A DNA stretch of 64,000 bases, from NCBI RefSeq assembly GCF_030440425.1, contig NZ_CP098023.1, positions 372,001 to 436,000 of the forward strand. The letters run 5' to 3'. Both the position numbers and the translations under genes were made by a program. Shown piece by piece: positions 17,420 to 27,525 of this stretch. The notes below the pieces were generated by a model. It had not been told where the DNA came from. It searched no databases and worked only from the letters and a program-made list of their open reading frames with translations. The stretch is from Microbulbifer sp. MI-G (lineage in GTDB: Bacteria; Pseudomonadota; Gammaproteobacteria; Pseudomonadales; Cellvibrionaceae). How positions within the stretch are numbered: position 1 is the first letter of the stretch; each line of letters opens with the position of its first letter.

Positions 17420-18373
17420 ATGGAGTTCCGGACCCTTTTGTTATGGTGTCTGCTGGGTGGCACTTTTGTGCAGTTGCCGGCCCTGGCGCAGGATAACCAG
17501 GCGGCAAATGCCGCGTATCAGTCCTCTGCCCCGGCTTCAGCCTCTTCCCCGCAAGCCGAGGTGTTGGTGGACGGGTCCTCCAATCAGGCCGCGGGCCAGG
17601 GCACAGAAACCATCGGTGATACGGCCTTCAGCGGCCACGACCTGTCACCCTGGGGCATGTACCAGGCAGCGGACATTGTGGTAAAGACGGTGATGATCGG
17701 TTTGCTGCTCGCGTCGGTTTTGACCTGGGCTGTGTGGTTGCTGAAAACGGTTCAGTTGCGTCTGGCCCGCCGCCGCGCCCAACGGCTGCTCACACAACTG
17801 GTGCAGAGTAACAGTTTCGCCAGGGCACACGATGGCCTTGAGGGACTGGCTGGCGATGCCTTGCTGCTGGCTGAGGCCTGCCGCCATGAACTGGAACTTT
17901 CCTGCGATGGTCCGACATCGGATGAGGGGTTGAAGGAAAGGGTGGTGGCCCGGCTTGAACGCGTGCAGGCTTCACTGGTGCGGCGTATGAGCCAGGGCAC
18001 CGGTATGCTCGCCACCATCGGTTCCGTGGCGCCTTTTGTCGGTTTGTTTGGGACGGTCTGGGGCATTATGCACAGTTTTATCGGTATAGCCCAAACGCAA
18101 ACCACGAACCTCGCCGTGGTTGCGCCGGGGATTGCGGAAGCGCTGCTGGCAACCGCAATGGGCTTGGTGGCAGCGATTCCCGCCGTGGTGATCTACAACT
18201 ACTTTTCCCGGACTATCGGTAATTACCGCGCGGTACTCTCCGACATTGCCACGGCAATTCTGGTCTTGATCAGTCGCGATCTTGACCGCCACCACCCACA
18301 GGCCCGGCCAATGGATGATTTGACCGCAGCCGGCAAACTGCATTCGGCGTCTCTGGCCCGGGGTACCCACTAA
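17420..18373 (+). CDS. exbB: TonB-system energizer ExbB
   Basis: ExbB is the proton-channel subunit of the inner-membrane motor that energises TonB. The 317-aa protein has an N-terminal signal-like segment and a low-complexity Ala/Ser/Gln periplasmic extension (residues about 20-75), typical of the longer pseudomonad-type ExbB. Three membrane helices follow, including VVKTVMIGLLLASVLTWAVW and the conserved GMLATIGSVAPFVGLFGTVW and GIAEALLATAMGLVAAIPAV. The start ATG 17420 has AGGAG 6 bases upstream. The stop overlaps the exbD start by one base. Confidence 0.95.
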   Translation: MEFRTLLLWCLLGGTFVQLPALAQDNQAANAAYQSSAPASASSPQAEVLVDGSSNQAAGQGTETIGDTAFSGHDLSPWGMYQAADIVVKTVMIGLLLASVLTWAVWLLKTVQLRLARRRAQRLLTQLVQSNSFARAHDGLEGLAGDALLLAEACRHELELSCDGPTSDEGLKERVVARLERVQASLVRRMSQGTGMLATIGSVAPFVGLFGTVWGIMHSFIGIAQTQTTNLAVVAPGIAEALLATAMGLVAAIPAVVIYNYFSRTIGNYRAVLSDIATAILVLISRDLDRHHPQARPMDDLTAAGKLHSASLARGTH

Positions 18374-18807
18374 TGGCGATGAACCTGCAAAAGGATCATG
18401 GTGAGGTGCTGACGGAACAGCATGAAATTAATGTCACGCCCTTTATTGATGTCATGCTGGTTCTGTTGATTATTTTTATGGTGGCTGCGCCACTGGCGAC
18501 GGTGAGTGTGCCTGTAGCGCTCCCCTCTGTCGAGGCGGCCTCACAACCCCGGGAGGATGATCCCCTGTATATCACTTTACAGAAGGATTTGACCCTGACT
18601 CTGGGGGAAAGCCAGCCGGTGACTCGCAATAACCTTGTCCAGCAGCTGAATGCCAAAGCCGCCGATACCGGGCAGCGCATTCTGTTGCGGGCGGATATCA
18701 AAGTGGAATACGGCGAAGTCATGGCCATCATGCGCCTGTTGGCGGCTGCCGGCTATCACAAAATTGCCCTTGTGGGGCGGGAGCAGCCGGCGGCAACCGC
18801 ATTATGA
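18373..18807 (+). CDS. exbD: TonB-system protein ExbD
   Basis: ExbD supplies the membrane aspartate of the proton motor. The 144-aa protein has EINVTPFIDVMLVLLIIFMV, in which the Asp of PFIDVMLVLL is the conserved protonatable residue, followed by a periplasmic domain (ADIKVEYGEVMAIMRLLAAA). Its ATG overlaps the exbB stop (TAATG), and its own stop overlaps the tonB start by four bases, indicating tight translational coupling. Confidence 0.95.
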   Translation: MAMNLQKDHGEVLTEQHEINVTPFIDVMLVLLIIFMVAAPLATVSVPVALPSVEAASQPREDDPLYITLQKDLTLTLGESQPVTRNNLVQQLNAKAADTGQRILLRADIKVEYGEVMAIMRLLAAAGYHKIALVGREQPAATAL

Positions 18808-19640
18808 GCCAGTTGGCAGGGCCCGGCCATGGATTCGTACAGCGCCGGCAATGGCCCTGGCTAGCAGCCGTTGCCGGTGCCCTGGTGATGCACGCAGCCG
18901 TAGCGCTTTATTTCTTCCGGCAACCGGACACACAGCTGGCGCTGCCTCCAGCGGCGCTGCCGCAGCTTGTTGACATCAGTCTGGTGGCCGCACCGGTGGC
19001 TCCCCTCCAGCAGCTCCCGGTTGGTCCCCAACAGCAGGCGTCCTCACCCGCGCCCCGGCAGCACAACACGCCACAACAACCGGAACCTGAACCGCTGCCG
19101 GAACCCCTGCCGGAAAGTGTCTCCGAAGTTGCCATCCGGGCTGCCCAGAAAAAGGCGGAGCGCGAACCCCGGCAGCAGGTACCGCAACAGCCAGTTGCGA
19201 AGCCGCAGGAAACCCGGCGGGAGGACGCCACTGGTGAAGCCACCGGAGATCAATACGTAGAGGAAGCCAGCGCGCCTGTGACTGCCCGGACCCGGGCGGC
19301 CGAAGTGGCTTCAGCCCCCACAGAGGGCGCACTGAATGAACGGCAACTAGAGGCCAGACTGACCTGGCAAAACCGGCTGCAGGTGCACCTTGAGCGCAGG
19401 AAGCGCTACCCGCGCAGGGCCCGGGTCCGCCGCCAGCAGGGCACGCCCTGGGTGCGCTTTACCATGGACCGCCAGGGGAAGGTACTGGCGGTCAAACTGC
19501 ACCGCGCCAGCGGTGTGGCCACGCTCGACCGTGAAGTGGTTGCCCTGGTGCGTCGCGCTGAGCCCTTGCCCAGGCCACCGGGAGAGGTTGTTGGAGACCC
19601 GCTCACGTTGGTTGTGCCAGTCGATTTCTTTATACGCTGA
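18804..19640 (+). CDS. tonB: TonB energy transducer
   Basis: TonB spans the periplasm and passes motor energy to outer-membrane receptors. The 278-aa protein has one N-terminal anchor (LAAVAGALVMHAAVALYFF), a long Pro/Glu/Gln-rich spacer (QQPEPEPLPEPLPE) and a C-terminal TonB domain with YPRRARVRRQQGTPWVRFT, matching the YP...GxVxVxF pattern. In this operon it probably serves the adjacent heme-type receptor, but it could also drive the second receptor at 20163-22181. Confidence 0.93.
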   Translation: MSQLAGPGHGFVQRRQWPWLAAVAGALVMHAAVALYFFRQPDTQLALPPAALPQLVDISLVAAPVAPLQQLPVGPQQQASSPAPRQHNTPQQPEPEPLPEPLPESVSEVAIRAAQKKAEREPRQQVPQQPVAKPQETRREDATGEATGDQYVEEASAPVTARTRAAEVASAPTEGALNERQLEARLTWQNRLQVHLERRKRYPRRARVRRQQGTPWVRFTMDRQGKVLAVKLHRASGVATLDREVVALVRRAEPLPRPPGEVVGDPLTLVVPVDFFIR

Positions 19641-19726
19641 ACCACAGGGTTCACTGCGATTGCAATTCCGGCAACTATAAAATGCTACAGTAGCGGATCT
19701 GTGTACGAATCTTCTCGAGGCACTCA

Positions 19727-20173
19727 ATGAAAGAAACCACCGAGGAAGGCCTGTCGAAGTATGCAGTCAATTTGGCCCCGGGCTGGCTGCGTTGGCTGTG
19801 GGGCGGACTCGCCTGCTTTTTTATTGCCCTCGGGGTCATTGGGGCCATTCTGCCCGGGCTGCCATCGGCGGTGTTTATTGTACTTGGCGCCTGGGCAGCC
19901 TCCCGCTGCTCCCGGCGCCTGCACCAGTGGATTGAAGATCATCACCTGTTTGGACATTGTCTGGAGATCTGGCGCAGCGGTTACATCAGTCGTCGCACCA
20001 AACTGGTTGCCAGTCTGACCATGGCGTTGTCCCTGGCGATTGCCGTGCACCATATCAACAATGGGTACCTCCTGGTATTCACCATCGGTGGCCTCGGTTG
20101 CGGCGCCATTTGGATATGGTCCCGCCCGGAGCCGAAGGGGGCACGCGGCCATCGGCCTTCGGTTAAAAGGTAG
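19727..20173 (+). CDS. DUF454 (YbaN-like) inner-membrane protein
   Basis: The 148-aa protein matches the DUF454/YbaN family: two N-terminal membrane helices with FIALGVIGAILPGLPSAVFI, the WAASRCSRRLHQWIEDHHLFG segment shared by the family (quoted residues span about 20), and two C-terminal helices. The biochemical function is unknown; family members often lie beside heme or TonB genes, as here, 86 bases after tonB. Its end overlaps the end of the convergent receptor gene by 11 bases. Confidence 0.88.
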   Translation: MKETTEEGLSKYAVNLAPGWLRWLWGGLACFFIALGVIGAILPGLPSAVFIVLGAWAASRCSRRLHQWIEDHHLFGHCLEIWRSGYISRRTKLVASLTMALSLAIAVHHINNGYLLVFTIGGLGCGAIWIWSRPEPKGARGHRPSVKR

Positions 20174-22181
20174 CCCTTGCCTCGATACGGATATCGCGGC
20201 CCGGCTCCGGCACGCCGGCAAAGCCCCCGTAGGTGAAACTGGTCTGGTCGATATAAAATTCATCGGTCAGGTTTCTGGCCACCAGTGCCACTGAAAATGT
20301 GCCATTGTCCGATGACCAATCGATTCTTGTGTCGTGAACCACATACCCTGCTTTTGGCGTGATCCCCTCTGGCAGCCGGGTCAAATCCTCCATCGCGGTC
20401 ATTATGTAGCCCAGGCGGAATCCTTTTCCCAATTCGACTTCATTGTTCCAACGCAGCCTGTCACCGCGTGCCGCTGCCAGGCTGCGGACTTCGAGAACCG
20501 GAGTGCCATCGGGATCATTCAGCACAACCAGGCTCAATGCCAACGTCGATCTCAGTCTGGAACCCATCCACCCGATCGTCGCGGAAACCCCCTGCGATGT
20601 ATAATCACCGGATGCGTTGAAGACCTGGCGAAAAGGGGCACCCCTGGCACCACCTTCAAAAACCACCACATCGCGCAGGTGCACCTCAAACCCTTCAACC
20701 TCCACAAACAGCTGGCCGTCCTGGGAAAATGGCGCATCCCAGGTAAAATTTGCCCCTAGGGAAGCCTGCCTGGCCTGCTCAGGCCGCAGCCCCTTGTGTG
20801 GAAAAATCGTCTTCCCGGAAGTGCGCCCCGCGCGACTGGCCGGCAGTGTGTTGGTCGCCCGATAAGCCAGGCCATAGCCGGCGAACAACGCCAACTGAGG
20901 GGTCAATGCGAAGGTGCCCCGAAGTGAGGGCGACAACTGAATATGATCGAAGCTTTTTTCGTCATAGTCTGTTTGCAAATACTCCGCCCTCAGACCGGAA
21001 TTAAGCTGTAGGCTGCCCAGATCGAAATTGACATCGGCAAACAGCCCTGCTGTTACGGCATCGTTCTCATTGTCTGAACCCTGGTATTCGGTTTTGTACT
21101 GTTCAAGCCGCCCGTCAATACCGGTTGTGATCACTGTATGGATATCACCAATACTGCGATCAAAAGTCAGTGTAAATCGGCCACCGTATCGCATCTGCGT
21201 GTGTGCATCCCCATGGTCTTTATCAGCAAGGGTGGAATCCGCAGCGTAAATGAGTGCATAGGGCGAGCCCGGGCCTGAACCCTGATAGCGTGCGGACAGC
21301 GATAATTCCTCCAGCGATTGCCGAACCGGGCCACCACCGGCACGGCCCTGTGAATACTGGCGCTCATAAAATTCTGTAGGTAGATCACCGGCTCCGTAGG
21401 GGAGCAGCCCGGCATTTTTTCCATACAATGCAGAGACATCAAATGTGTGATCAGCGCTCGGCTGGAATTGTACTTTCATATACCCCGAAGTATTCTCGGA
21501 AGCGGAAAGGGACACGGTGTTGCCCTTGCCATCTTTGTAATCATCAAAGTCCTGATAGGATGCAAACGCCACCGCGGATACGGTATCACTCAGTCGATAG
21601 GCGGTTGTCGCTGAGCTGCCCAGGGCATCGTTTGTGCTAGCGCCTGAAAAACTAACCCCGAAAAGCCCCGGTTTTTCTTCGGACAGCAAGTCGTCCAGGG
21701 AAACAGAGCGGATTTCCAGGGCGCCCCCCAGGGCTGCCGGTCCATCACCGGCTGCAACAGGCGCCGTTTTGACGGTAACAGAATCAATCAGTGCTGGATC
21801 AATAATCGATACGGCACCACGGTGCTGGAACAGGTCTCCGGCGCTCGGCACCCCGTCAAATGTTACCGCAAGTGTCGTTGCTTCGAGTCCGCGTAAATAG
21901 TATCTGGTTGCATTCGGCCTCGGCCCGCCGACATCCACTTCCGGAGAGAGCTTGAGCACATCGGTCAAACCCTGCGGCGCTACCGAGAGGATGGCATCGT
22001 TTTCCAACCTGTCTGCTGCATGGGTATGTTGACTGCCCTGGACGATGATGATTTCCATATTGGAAGAACGGTCATCCCCCCAGGCAGACGCGCTCTGTGC
22101 AATGGTTTCGGTACCTGCCGTTGTGCCGCAAATCAGCAGTGCCTGATACAAAACACAACGACGAAAACGGTTTTTCTCCAT
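20163..22181 (-). CDS. TonB-dependent receptor under Fur control
   Basis: A 672-aa outer-membrane receptor with no STN domain. After a signal peptide comes the TonB-box-like MEIIIVQG, a plug (GLTDVLKLSPEVDVGGPR, TRYYLRGLEATTLAVTFDG, PAALGGALEI) and a beta barrel ending in an aromatic residue (ARATF), as expected for outer-membrane insertion. A Fur box 24 bases upstream of the start indicates an iron-chelate ligand. It lies 338 bases downstream of the ABC importer operon in the same direction, so receptor and importer may handle the same substrate across the two membranes. The exact ligand cannot be read from the sequence. Confidence 0.9.
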   Translation of the reverse strand: MEKNRFRRCVLYQALLICGTTAGTETIAQSASAWGDDRSSNMEIIIVQGSQHTHAADRLENDAILSVAPQGLTDVLKLSPEVDVGGPRPNATRYYLRGLEATTLAVTFDGVPSAGDLFQHRGAVSIIDPALIDSVTVKTAPVAAGDGPAALGGALEIRSVSLDDLLSEEKPGLFGVSFSGASTNDALGSSATTAYRLSDTVSAVAFASYQDFDDYKDGKGNTVSLSASENTSGYMKVQFQPSADHTFDVSALYGKNAGLLPYGAGDLPTEFYERQYSQGRAGGGPVRQSLEELSLSARYQGSGPGSPYALIYAADSTLADKDHGDAHTQMRYGGRFTLTFDRSIGDIHTVITTGIDGRLEQYKTEYQGSDNENDAVTAGLFADVNFDLGSLQLNSGLRAEYLQTDYDEKSFDHIQLSPSLRGTFALTPQLALFAGYGLAYRATNTLPASRAGRTSGKTIFPHKGLRPEQARQASLGANFTWDAPFSQDGQLFVEVEGFEVHLRDVVVFEGGARGAPFRQVFNASGDYTSQGVSATIGWMGSRLRSTLALSLVVLNDPDGTPVLEVRSLAAARGDRLRWNNEVELGKGFRLGYIMTAMEDLTRLPEGITPKAGYVVHDTRIDWSSDNGTFSVALVARNLTDEFYIDQTSFTYGGFAGVPEPGRDIRIEARATF

Positions 22182-22204
22182 ACCCCCCTCTCAACTACTT
22201 GAAT

Positions 22205-22223
22205 GATAATGATTACTATTATC
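22205..22223. promoter_or_regulatory. Fur box upstream of the second TonB-dependent receptor
   Basis: GATAATGATTACTATTATC matches 16 of 19 positions of the Fur consensus GATAATGATAATCATTATC. It lies 24 bases before the receptor start, a position that would block transcription or initiation when Fur-Fe2+ binds. The rest of the gap to 22519 shows only a CCGGTG/CACCGG hairpin (22468-22483). Confidence 0.85.
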
Positions 22224-22519
22224 GGAAATGCTATTGAAAAGAAAACAGCGGATCAATTCGTATTCCCTGAGGTGGGACCTCCAGATAACAGAGGGCAAAC
22301 GCACCAGATAATCTCTGGGAACCTGGGCTGGGCAATGCGGACTTGGAAAGTGCAACCTGCAGTTTTCAAGAAACGCTTTTGGCTAAAAATATAACTGCGC
22401 TAAAGTGCGCGGGGGGATTGGTTCAACATGCAAACCCATTGCTTATTTTATACAGCGCATCCCTTTGCCGGTGAGGCCACCGGGCACGGGTTTTTCAAAC
22501 AATGGCATCACAACCCCAG

Positions 22520-24085
22520 TTACGGGGATGCGACAGGGTGAAACCGGCCCTCTTGCAAACACACGACCTGATCGGCGATATGGCGTGTCGCGGGCAGATC
22601 ATGGGTAAACACAATGAGGGCGATGCCCTGCTCCTTTTTCAGTCTGTTGAAACAACTGAGCATGTGGGACTTGGACAGTAAATCCAAAGCCGCGGTGGGC
22701 TCATCGGCCACAAGGTACCGTGGCTGCAGGATGAGCCCGCGGGCAATAACGAGTTTTTGCGCTTCTCCACCGGATAGCTGGGCGCTGCGACGCTGCAGGA
22801 ATTTTGCATGGGTTGGCAGCCCGACCATATCCAGCACCTCCTGTATCGTGAGCGTGCCCTTTTTTGAACGGTGCGGGTCACCGACTTGCCGGCGTCGCTG
22901 CGCAAACCGCAGTGCCTCTTTCAGTACTGCCTGCACCGTAAAATGACGGGCCATAGCCCGGTGTGGAAGCTGTGGAACAAGTGCCGCATAGTCATACAGG
23001 CCATGCGCGGTTTCAGGCCCTGTTTTTAAATGGCGTGTCCCGTTCAGGTTCTGCGGGGATTGGCCCCATGACCAAAAGACACGACCGTGCTGCTTTGTTT
23101 CAAACCCTGTCAGTACGCGGGCTAAAGTAGACTTGCCCACCCCAGACGGACCGGTGACGACCAGGCACGACCCTGCCGGTACAAAGGCCGACACGGACTT
23201 TAGGACAGGCCGGTCGCCATAGCGATGGGACAGGCCTTGTATCCGCAGTCCGGCACCGGGGCGGATATTCACCGGTCTGTTGGGGGTGCGGTGCGCAATC
23301 GGGGGATTGGGACTCGGGCGTTTACCGCCCAGAAGCCGTCTCGTGTAGGGGTGTTGTGGACGGCTGAGTACCTCATCCGTTGTACCGGATTCGACAATGC
23401 GCCCTTTGTGAAGCACGCAAACCCGATTGGCGATTGACGCTATCAAATCCACATCGTGGGCAATCAGGAGTTGGCAGCGCCTGTCCGCACCCTCTTTGAA
23501 GGTCTGCACAATCTGCGCCTGGGTGACGGCATCCAGCGCCGAAGTCGGTTCATCAAAAATAAGGTACGGTGGTCTGCACACACAGGCCAGCGCCATCAGA
23601 ACCCGCTGTATCTCACCACCACTCAGTGCCGCCGGGTACCGGTGGTAGAGCCGCTTGGGGATATGGCATTTTTCACACAGCAATGGGGCATCAGCACCAT
23701 GCAGGCCATGTACACCGATAACCTCATGCACATGTTGAATCACCGTGCGATGCGGATTGAGTGCATCAGACAATCCCTGCATGAGCATGCCTACCCGGCT
23801 ACCACGCAATGCGCGTATTGCCGATGGCTTTGCACGCAAAACGTCCACACCATCGATCCACGCGCTGCCTGACCAGCGAAACTGTCCTTTCGCAAGGGGC
23901 TGGCGGTTTTGGGAATCGGCCAAGCGGCCCGGAACCAGTCCGAGCAGGAGCTTTGCGAGGGTTGACTTGCCGGCACCGGAGGCGCCCAGCAGGGCGACCG
24001 TTTCCCCGCAGCGCACGTCAAAGGATAGCTTGTCGAGCACTGTGTCTTCGCCGGTAGAGAGACACAGCTGGTTGATTGCAATCAT
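22520..24085 (-). CDS. Dipeptide/metallophore-type ABC transporter, double ATPase subunit
   Basis: A 521-aa fusion of two ABC ATPase domains, like YejF or GsiA. Domain 1 has Walker [10 protein letters not shown] (residues 34-42), signature [14 protein letters not shown] and Walker [13 protein letters not shown]. Domain 2 has [23 protein letters not shown] and [12 protein letters not shown]. All catalytic elements look intact. The chosen ATG 24083-24085 overlaps the permease stop (ATGA), and the frame upstream of it is only an extension into the permease gene. It powers import through the two permeases encoded just upstream. Confidence 0.92.
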   Translation of the reverse strand: MIAINQLCLSTGEDTVLDKLSFDVRCGETVALLGASGAGKSTLAKLLLGLVPGRLADSQNRQPLAKGQFRWSGSAWIDGVDVLRAKPSAIRALRGSRVGMLMQGLSDALNPHRTVIQHVHEVIGVHGLHGADAPLLCEKCHIPKRLYHRYPAALSGGEIQRVLMALACVCRPPYLIFDEPTSALDAVTQAQIVQTFKEGADRRCQLLIAHDVDLIASIANRVCVLHKGRIVESGTTDEVLSRPQHPYTRRLLGGKRPSPNPPIAHRTPNRPVNIRPGAGLRIQGLSHRYGDRPVLKSVSAFVPAGSCLVVTGPSGVGKSTLARVLTGFETKQHGRVFWSWGQSPQNLNGTRHLKTGPETAHGLYDYAALVPQLPHRAMARHFTVQAVLKEALRFAQRRRQVGDPHRSKKGTLTIQEVLDMVGLPTHAKFLQRRSAQLSGGEAQKLVIARGLILQPRYLVADEPTAALDLLSKSHMLSCFNRLKKEQGIALIVFTHDLPATRHIADQVVCLQEGRFHPVASP

Positions 24086-24903
24086 ACCGACAGTCTGGCC
24101 CCTGTCATCACGTAGCGTTCGAATCTCTGCCCAAACGTAAGGCAGCCCCAGAGAAACAGGCAAAGCACCAGTGTCGGTGGCAATAGCAGCCACAGCCAGG
24201 CGTCCGTGTACAGATAGTTGAGGGAATCCTGAATCATGGAACCCCAGGTGACCAATCGCGCATCTGTGATCCCGAGGAAACCGAGCCCCGCGGTCATCAA
24301 GGCTGCGCGGCGGATATGCTGGATAAACAACCCCACCAACACAGGGGATACCGCCGGTAAGACGTGCACGGTCATACAGTAATACCCGCTTTCCCCCCCG
24401 ATGCTGGCATAGCGTACATTTTCCCGTGTCAGCTCCCGCAAAAACACGGCACGCAAGACACGCACATCGTCATACCAGCCGGTTGCAACAAGCAGTACAA
24501 CAAGCGCAATCATGCCGGGGCTCAACCAGACTGAAACCAGCAGTATCAGGAGAATGGAGGGTATGGACTGAAGGATGTCGATGAACCTCAGTACCAGGCC
24601 AGACAGTTTTCTGCCTGCAGTCGCCACAAAAATACCAACGCCAATGGACAGCAGCAAGGTTAACAGCGCAGCGATGACAGCAATACCAATGGTGTTCGGT
24701 GTGGCAATGAGCAGGCCCGTGAGAATATCCTGGCCAATATCATTGGTGCCCAACCAGTGATCGAGACTCGGTGCTGCCAGTGTATCCAGGCTCGTTTGAT
24801 AGCCCGGCAGAAAATAAACCACCGCTGGCAGCAAACAAAGGCCCAGGGTGAACAGGACAATGAGTTTAACCTGGACAGGCCGTATCATCCGATTCTCCGC
24901 CAT
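24082..24903 (-). CDS. ABC transporter permease (DppC/NikC type)
   Basis: The 273-aa inner-membrane permease has an N-terminal helix followed by the periplasmic segment HWLGTNDIGQDILTGLLIAT, the hallmark of OppC/DppC/NikC subunits (D.xGRD-like), five further helices and a cytoplasmic coupling loop (ENVRYASIGGESGYY). It starts three bases after the stop of the other permease and overlaps the ATPase gene by four bases. Confidence 0.9.
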   Translation of the reverse strand: MAENRMIRPVQVKLIVLFTLGLCLLPAVVYFLPGYQTSLDTLAAPSLDHWLGTNDIGQDILTGLLIATPNTIGIAVIAALLTLLLSIGVGIFVATAGRKLSGLVLRFIDILQSIPSILLILLVSVWLSPGMIALVVLLVATGWYDDVRVLRAVFLRELTRENVRYASIGGESGYYCMTVHVLPAVSPVLVGLFIQHIRRAALMTAGLGFLGITDARLVTWGSMIQDSLNYLYTDAWLWLLLPPTLVLCLFLWGCLTFGQRFERYVMTGARLSV

Positions 24904-24906
24904 AGC

Positions 24907-25896
24907 CTATCCTCTCCGGGAATGAAGCAGTACAAGGGTGTCGATTATCCAGTTGAAGCTCAGTATAAATATAGAGAGCAGCAGTACGGTCGATTGAATA
25001 ACAATATAATCCCGCTCACCAATGGCCTTATAGAGCACGAGGCCAATGCCCGGATAGGAAAAAACGATCTCGACAAATAAGGCACCGCTGATCAATCCTG
25101 AAAAAGCATCGCTCAAGCGCGATGCAATAGCGGGAAAAATATTTCTGCCATAGTAGTCAACCCTTTCACGTACTCCATAAATTCCACGCGCCCGTGCGTT
25201 CAAAAGGAAAGGCCGGGTCGATAAACTGATGGCTTCGCTGCGGGCCACGAAAAAAAATCTGACAATTTCATGCATCGCCAGGGCGAGGGCGGGTAATAGG
25301 GCATGAAGGAGAATTTGTATCGCATGCGCAACCATACCCTGGGCCGGAAACAGGGGTTGAGCCCCGCTTGCCGGCAGTATCGGCAACAGAATGGCAAATA
25401 CCAGTAGCAAGCCGATCGCCATAACGAAGGGGGGGAGGCTTGCGAGCAGAGTCATCGCGCCTGTGAGAAAGCGATCAATCCCACCATGGGGTTGACGCCC
25501 CGCTTCAATCCCGCAGGCAACGCCGGTAATCAGAAAAATCGGCAAGGCGAGCAGGATCAGAAACAGCGTCCACCCCAGCGGTTGGATAATAATATCGGCA
25601 ACCGGGGCAGCGTGTCGGAATGAGTAGCCGAGGTCCCCGTGTAAAATACCAAAGCCGTAGGCCGCCAGTTGATCGAGCCACGACCCCTCGAACCCCATGT
25701 GAATGCGCAGTTGTTGTATTTCCCCTGCATTCAGCCCACGGGTGTATTCCGAGGCGACCATGACCTCCAGTGGATCGCCCGGCAGCAGGCGGGGCAGATA
25801 AAAGGTAATGACGAGTAAAAGGGCAAAGATCAATAATCGATTGACGAATCCAATCAATACCATGGTAAAAGTCGCTAAAACAGCTGGATTGCCCAT
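24907..25896 (-). CDS. ABC transporter permease (DppB/NikB type)
   Basis: The 329-aa permease has the N-terminal DppB signature FYLPRLLPGDPLEVMVASEY, the GDLGYSFRHAAPVADII segment and the coupling-loop region LLNARARGIYGVRERV before the C-terminal helices. A second in-frame ATG at 25861-25863 (MVLIGFVNRLL) would fit the family start better; neither start has a clear ribosome-binding site. It lies 60 bases after the substrate-binding protein gene. Confidence 0.9.
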   Translation of the reverse strand: MGNPAVLATFTMVLIGFVNRLLIFALLLVITFYLPRLLPGDPLEVMVASEYTRGLNAGEIQQLRIHMGFEGSWLDQLAAYGFGILHGDLGYSFRHAAPVADIIIQPLGWTLFLILLALPIFLITGVACGIEAGRQPHGGIDRFLTGAMTLLASLPPFVMAIGLLLVFAILLPILPASGAQPLFPAQGMVAHAIQILLHALLPALALAMHEIVRFFFVARSEAISLSTRPFLLNARARGIYGVRERVDYYGRNIFPAIASRLSDAFSGLISGALFVEIVFSYPGIGLVLYKAIGERDYIVIQSTVLLLSIFILSFNWIIDTLVLLHSRRG

Positions 25897-25956
25897 ATCG
25901 TTACTGCGGAAAGCCCGGCTATTACCTGGATCTGCTCAACCCCGAACACACCGCGG

Positions 25957-27525
25957 TCAACCCACAAGAACCGATTTGTGGACGGAGGTAGGAATACCGA
26001 TGGCGACACCATCGGGTAAAAAGCGCGGTGCAATCTTATGATTGTGTGCCGTGGCGTAGGTTGGGTTAAACAGCATGTAGGAAGGCAGTTCATTAGCGTA
26101 GAGCGCCTGGAATTTCGCCAGCAATGCCTTGCGTTGGTGAAGACTCACAACCTGTGCCTGCTGCTCCAAAAGCGCCGTCATCTCCCTGCTGCCGGCAAAG
26201 TAATCACCGTTCCAGAAATCACCCGCAAGGTAACGCGCCAGATCGCTGGGATCTCCCATGGTGCTTGTGGACAGCAGTGACAAGTCGAAATTACCCGAGC
26301 GCAAGGCCTCCCGCAGCGCTGTGCGCTCGAGAATGCGGACATCAACCGACAGGCCGATACTTTCCAGCTGTTCGGAGACAACAACCGCCTCGCGCCTTAA
26401 TGGGGTATCTGTCACCAGTGTCAGATGGATCACCTCTCCATCCGAGCACCACCGTTTGTGTTGATCCCTGCTCCAACCGGATTTGCTCAGCAGGGTTTGT
26501 GCCTGTTGCGGATCAAAGGCGTAGGAAGGCAGTGCAGTGTCTCCCCCCCAGGGAGAATTTGGCTGAAAAAACCCGGTATCGGCCGGGGTTGCCTCGCCCT
26601 GGCGAACGGTTTCAATCAACGCTTTTCGATGGATTGCAAACGCCAAGGCATGGCGCCTGTCACGATCCTGAAACCGGTTTCGGTTGTTAAAGAGCAACCG
26701 TACCACGTGATTACTCGCTGCCGTGACAACCTGAAACCCCATGGATCTGGCTTGTGTGACTCTGTCATAGGGCAAAAAGGGTATGAGATCGACCTCGCCG
26801 GAGCGCATGGCGCGCAGTGCGGCGTCTGGTCCCATAGTGACGATAGCCATCTGGTCAAACAGGGGATCACCCCGGTAGTAATCGGTATTGCCCTTGAAAA
26901 AATAACGACCCTCCGCCCGGTCGTAGCCTGAAAAGCGATATGGCCCGCTCCCCATCAGTGCCGAACCGCTGGTAAATCGCTCTGGCGAAGCGTGCCCGGC
27001 ATAGAGGTGTTCAGGCAGTATGGGGAGGTTGAGGAGGGTACCCGACAGCAACCCGGCATCGGGCTCCCGCAAGAGGATGTTCAGCCGGTTTGCACTGAGC
27101 GCAACTGCCCGCGCTATTTTTACTGTCGAGACAAACAGGTAGGGATGTTTTGCCATATAGGCAACAGTAAATACCACATCCTTTGCGGTCAGAGGACTTC
27201 CGTCATGCCAGCGTATATTGTCCCGAAGGGTAATCGTGCAACTCAAACCATCGCTGGACAACTGCCAGGCACGGGCAAGGCCCCCAACCAGTTTACCGGT
27301 GCGGTCTTGCGCAATCAGGGTATCGAAAATATAGCTGGTATAGAGATAGCCAATCCCATCCTTATGGTGCAAAAAAGGGGCCGGAAGGCCGCGATCCCCT
27401 CCCTCGTCGGCAATGACAAGGCGGTTTGCACGTCCATTGGCACCTGCACTGGATAGGGCAAAGCCCAGAAACGGCCATAACGCCGTGTATTGGATTAATG
27501 CTCTGCGGCTGAATGGCATTGGCAT
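25957..27525 (-). CDS. Periplasmic solute-binding protein, peptide/nickel/metallophore family 5
   Basis: The 522-aa protein belongs to the SBP_bac_5 family (oligopeptide, nickel or opine binding): SSDGLSCTITLRDNIRWHDG and SPLTAKDVVFTVAYM are characteristic. The N-terminus FSRRALIQYTALWPFLGFAL has a twin-arginine pair and could be a Tat signal, suggesting export after folding, perhaps with a bound ligand. The gene overlaps the TrmO-family gene by 31 bases, which implies translational coupling. The ligand may be a peptide-like metallophore carried in by the downstream receptor; that is inferred from gene order. Confidence 0.88.
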   Translation of the reverse strand: MPMPFSRRALIQYTALWPFLGFALSSAGANGRANRLVIADEGGDRGLPAPFLHHKDGIGYLYTSYIFDTLIAQDRTGKLVGGLARAWQLSSDGLSCTITLRDNIRWHDGSPLTAKDVVFTVAYMAKHPYLFVSTVKIARAVALSANRLNILLREPDAGLLSGTLLNLPILPEHLYAGHASPERFTSGSALMGSGPYRFSGYDRAEGRYFFKGNTDYYRGDPLFDQMAIVTMGPDAALRAMRSGEVDLIPFLPYDRVTQARSMGFQVVTAASNHVVRLLFNNRNRFQDRDRRHALAFAIHRKALIETVRQGEATPADTGFFQPNSPWGGDTALPSYAFDPQQAQTLLSKSGWSRDQHKRWCSDGEVIHLTLVTDTPLRREAVVVSEQLESIGLSVDVRILERTALREALRSGNFDLSLLSTSTMGDPSDLARYLAGDFWNGDYFAGSREMTALLEQQAQVVSLHQRKALLAKFQALYANELPSYMLFNPTYATAHNHKIAPRFLPDGVAIGIPTSVHKSVLVG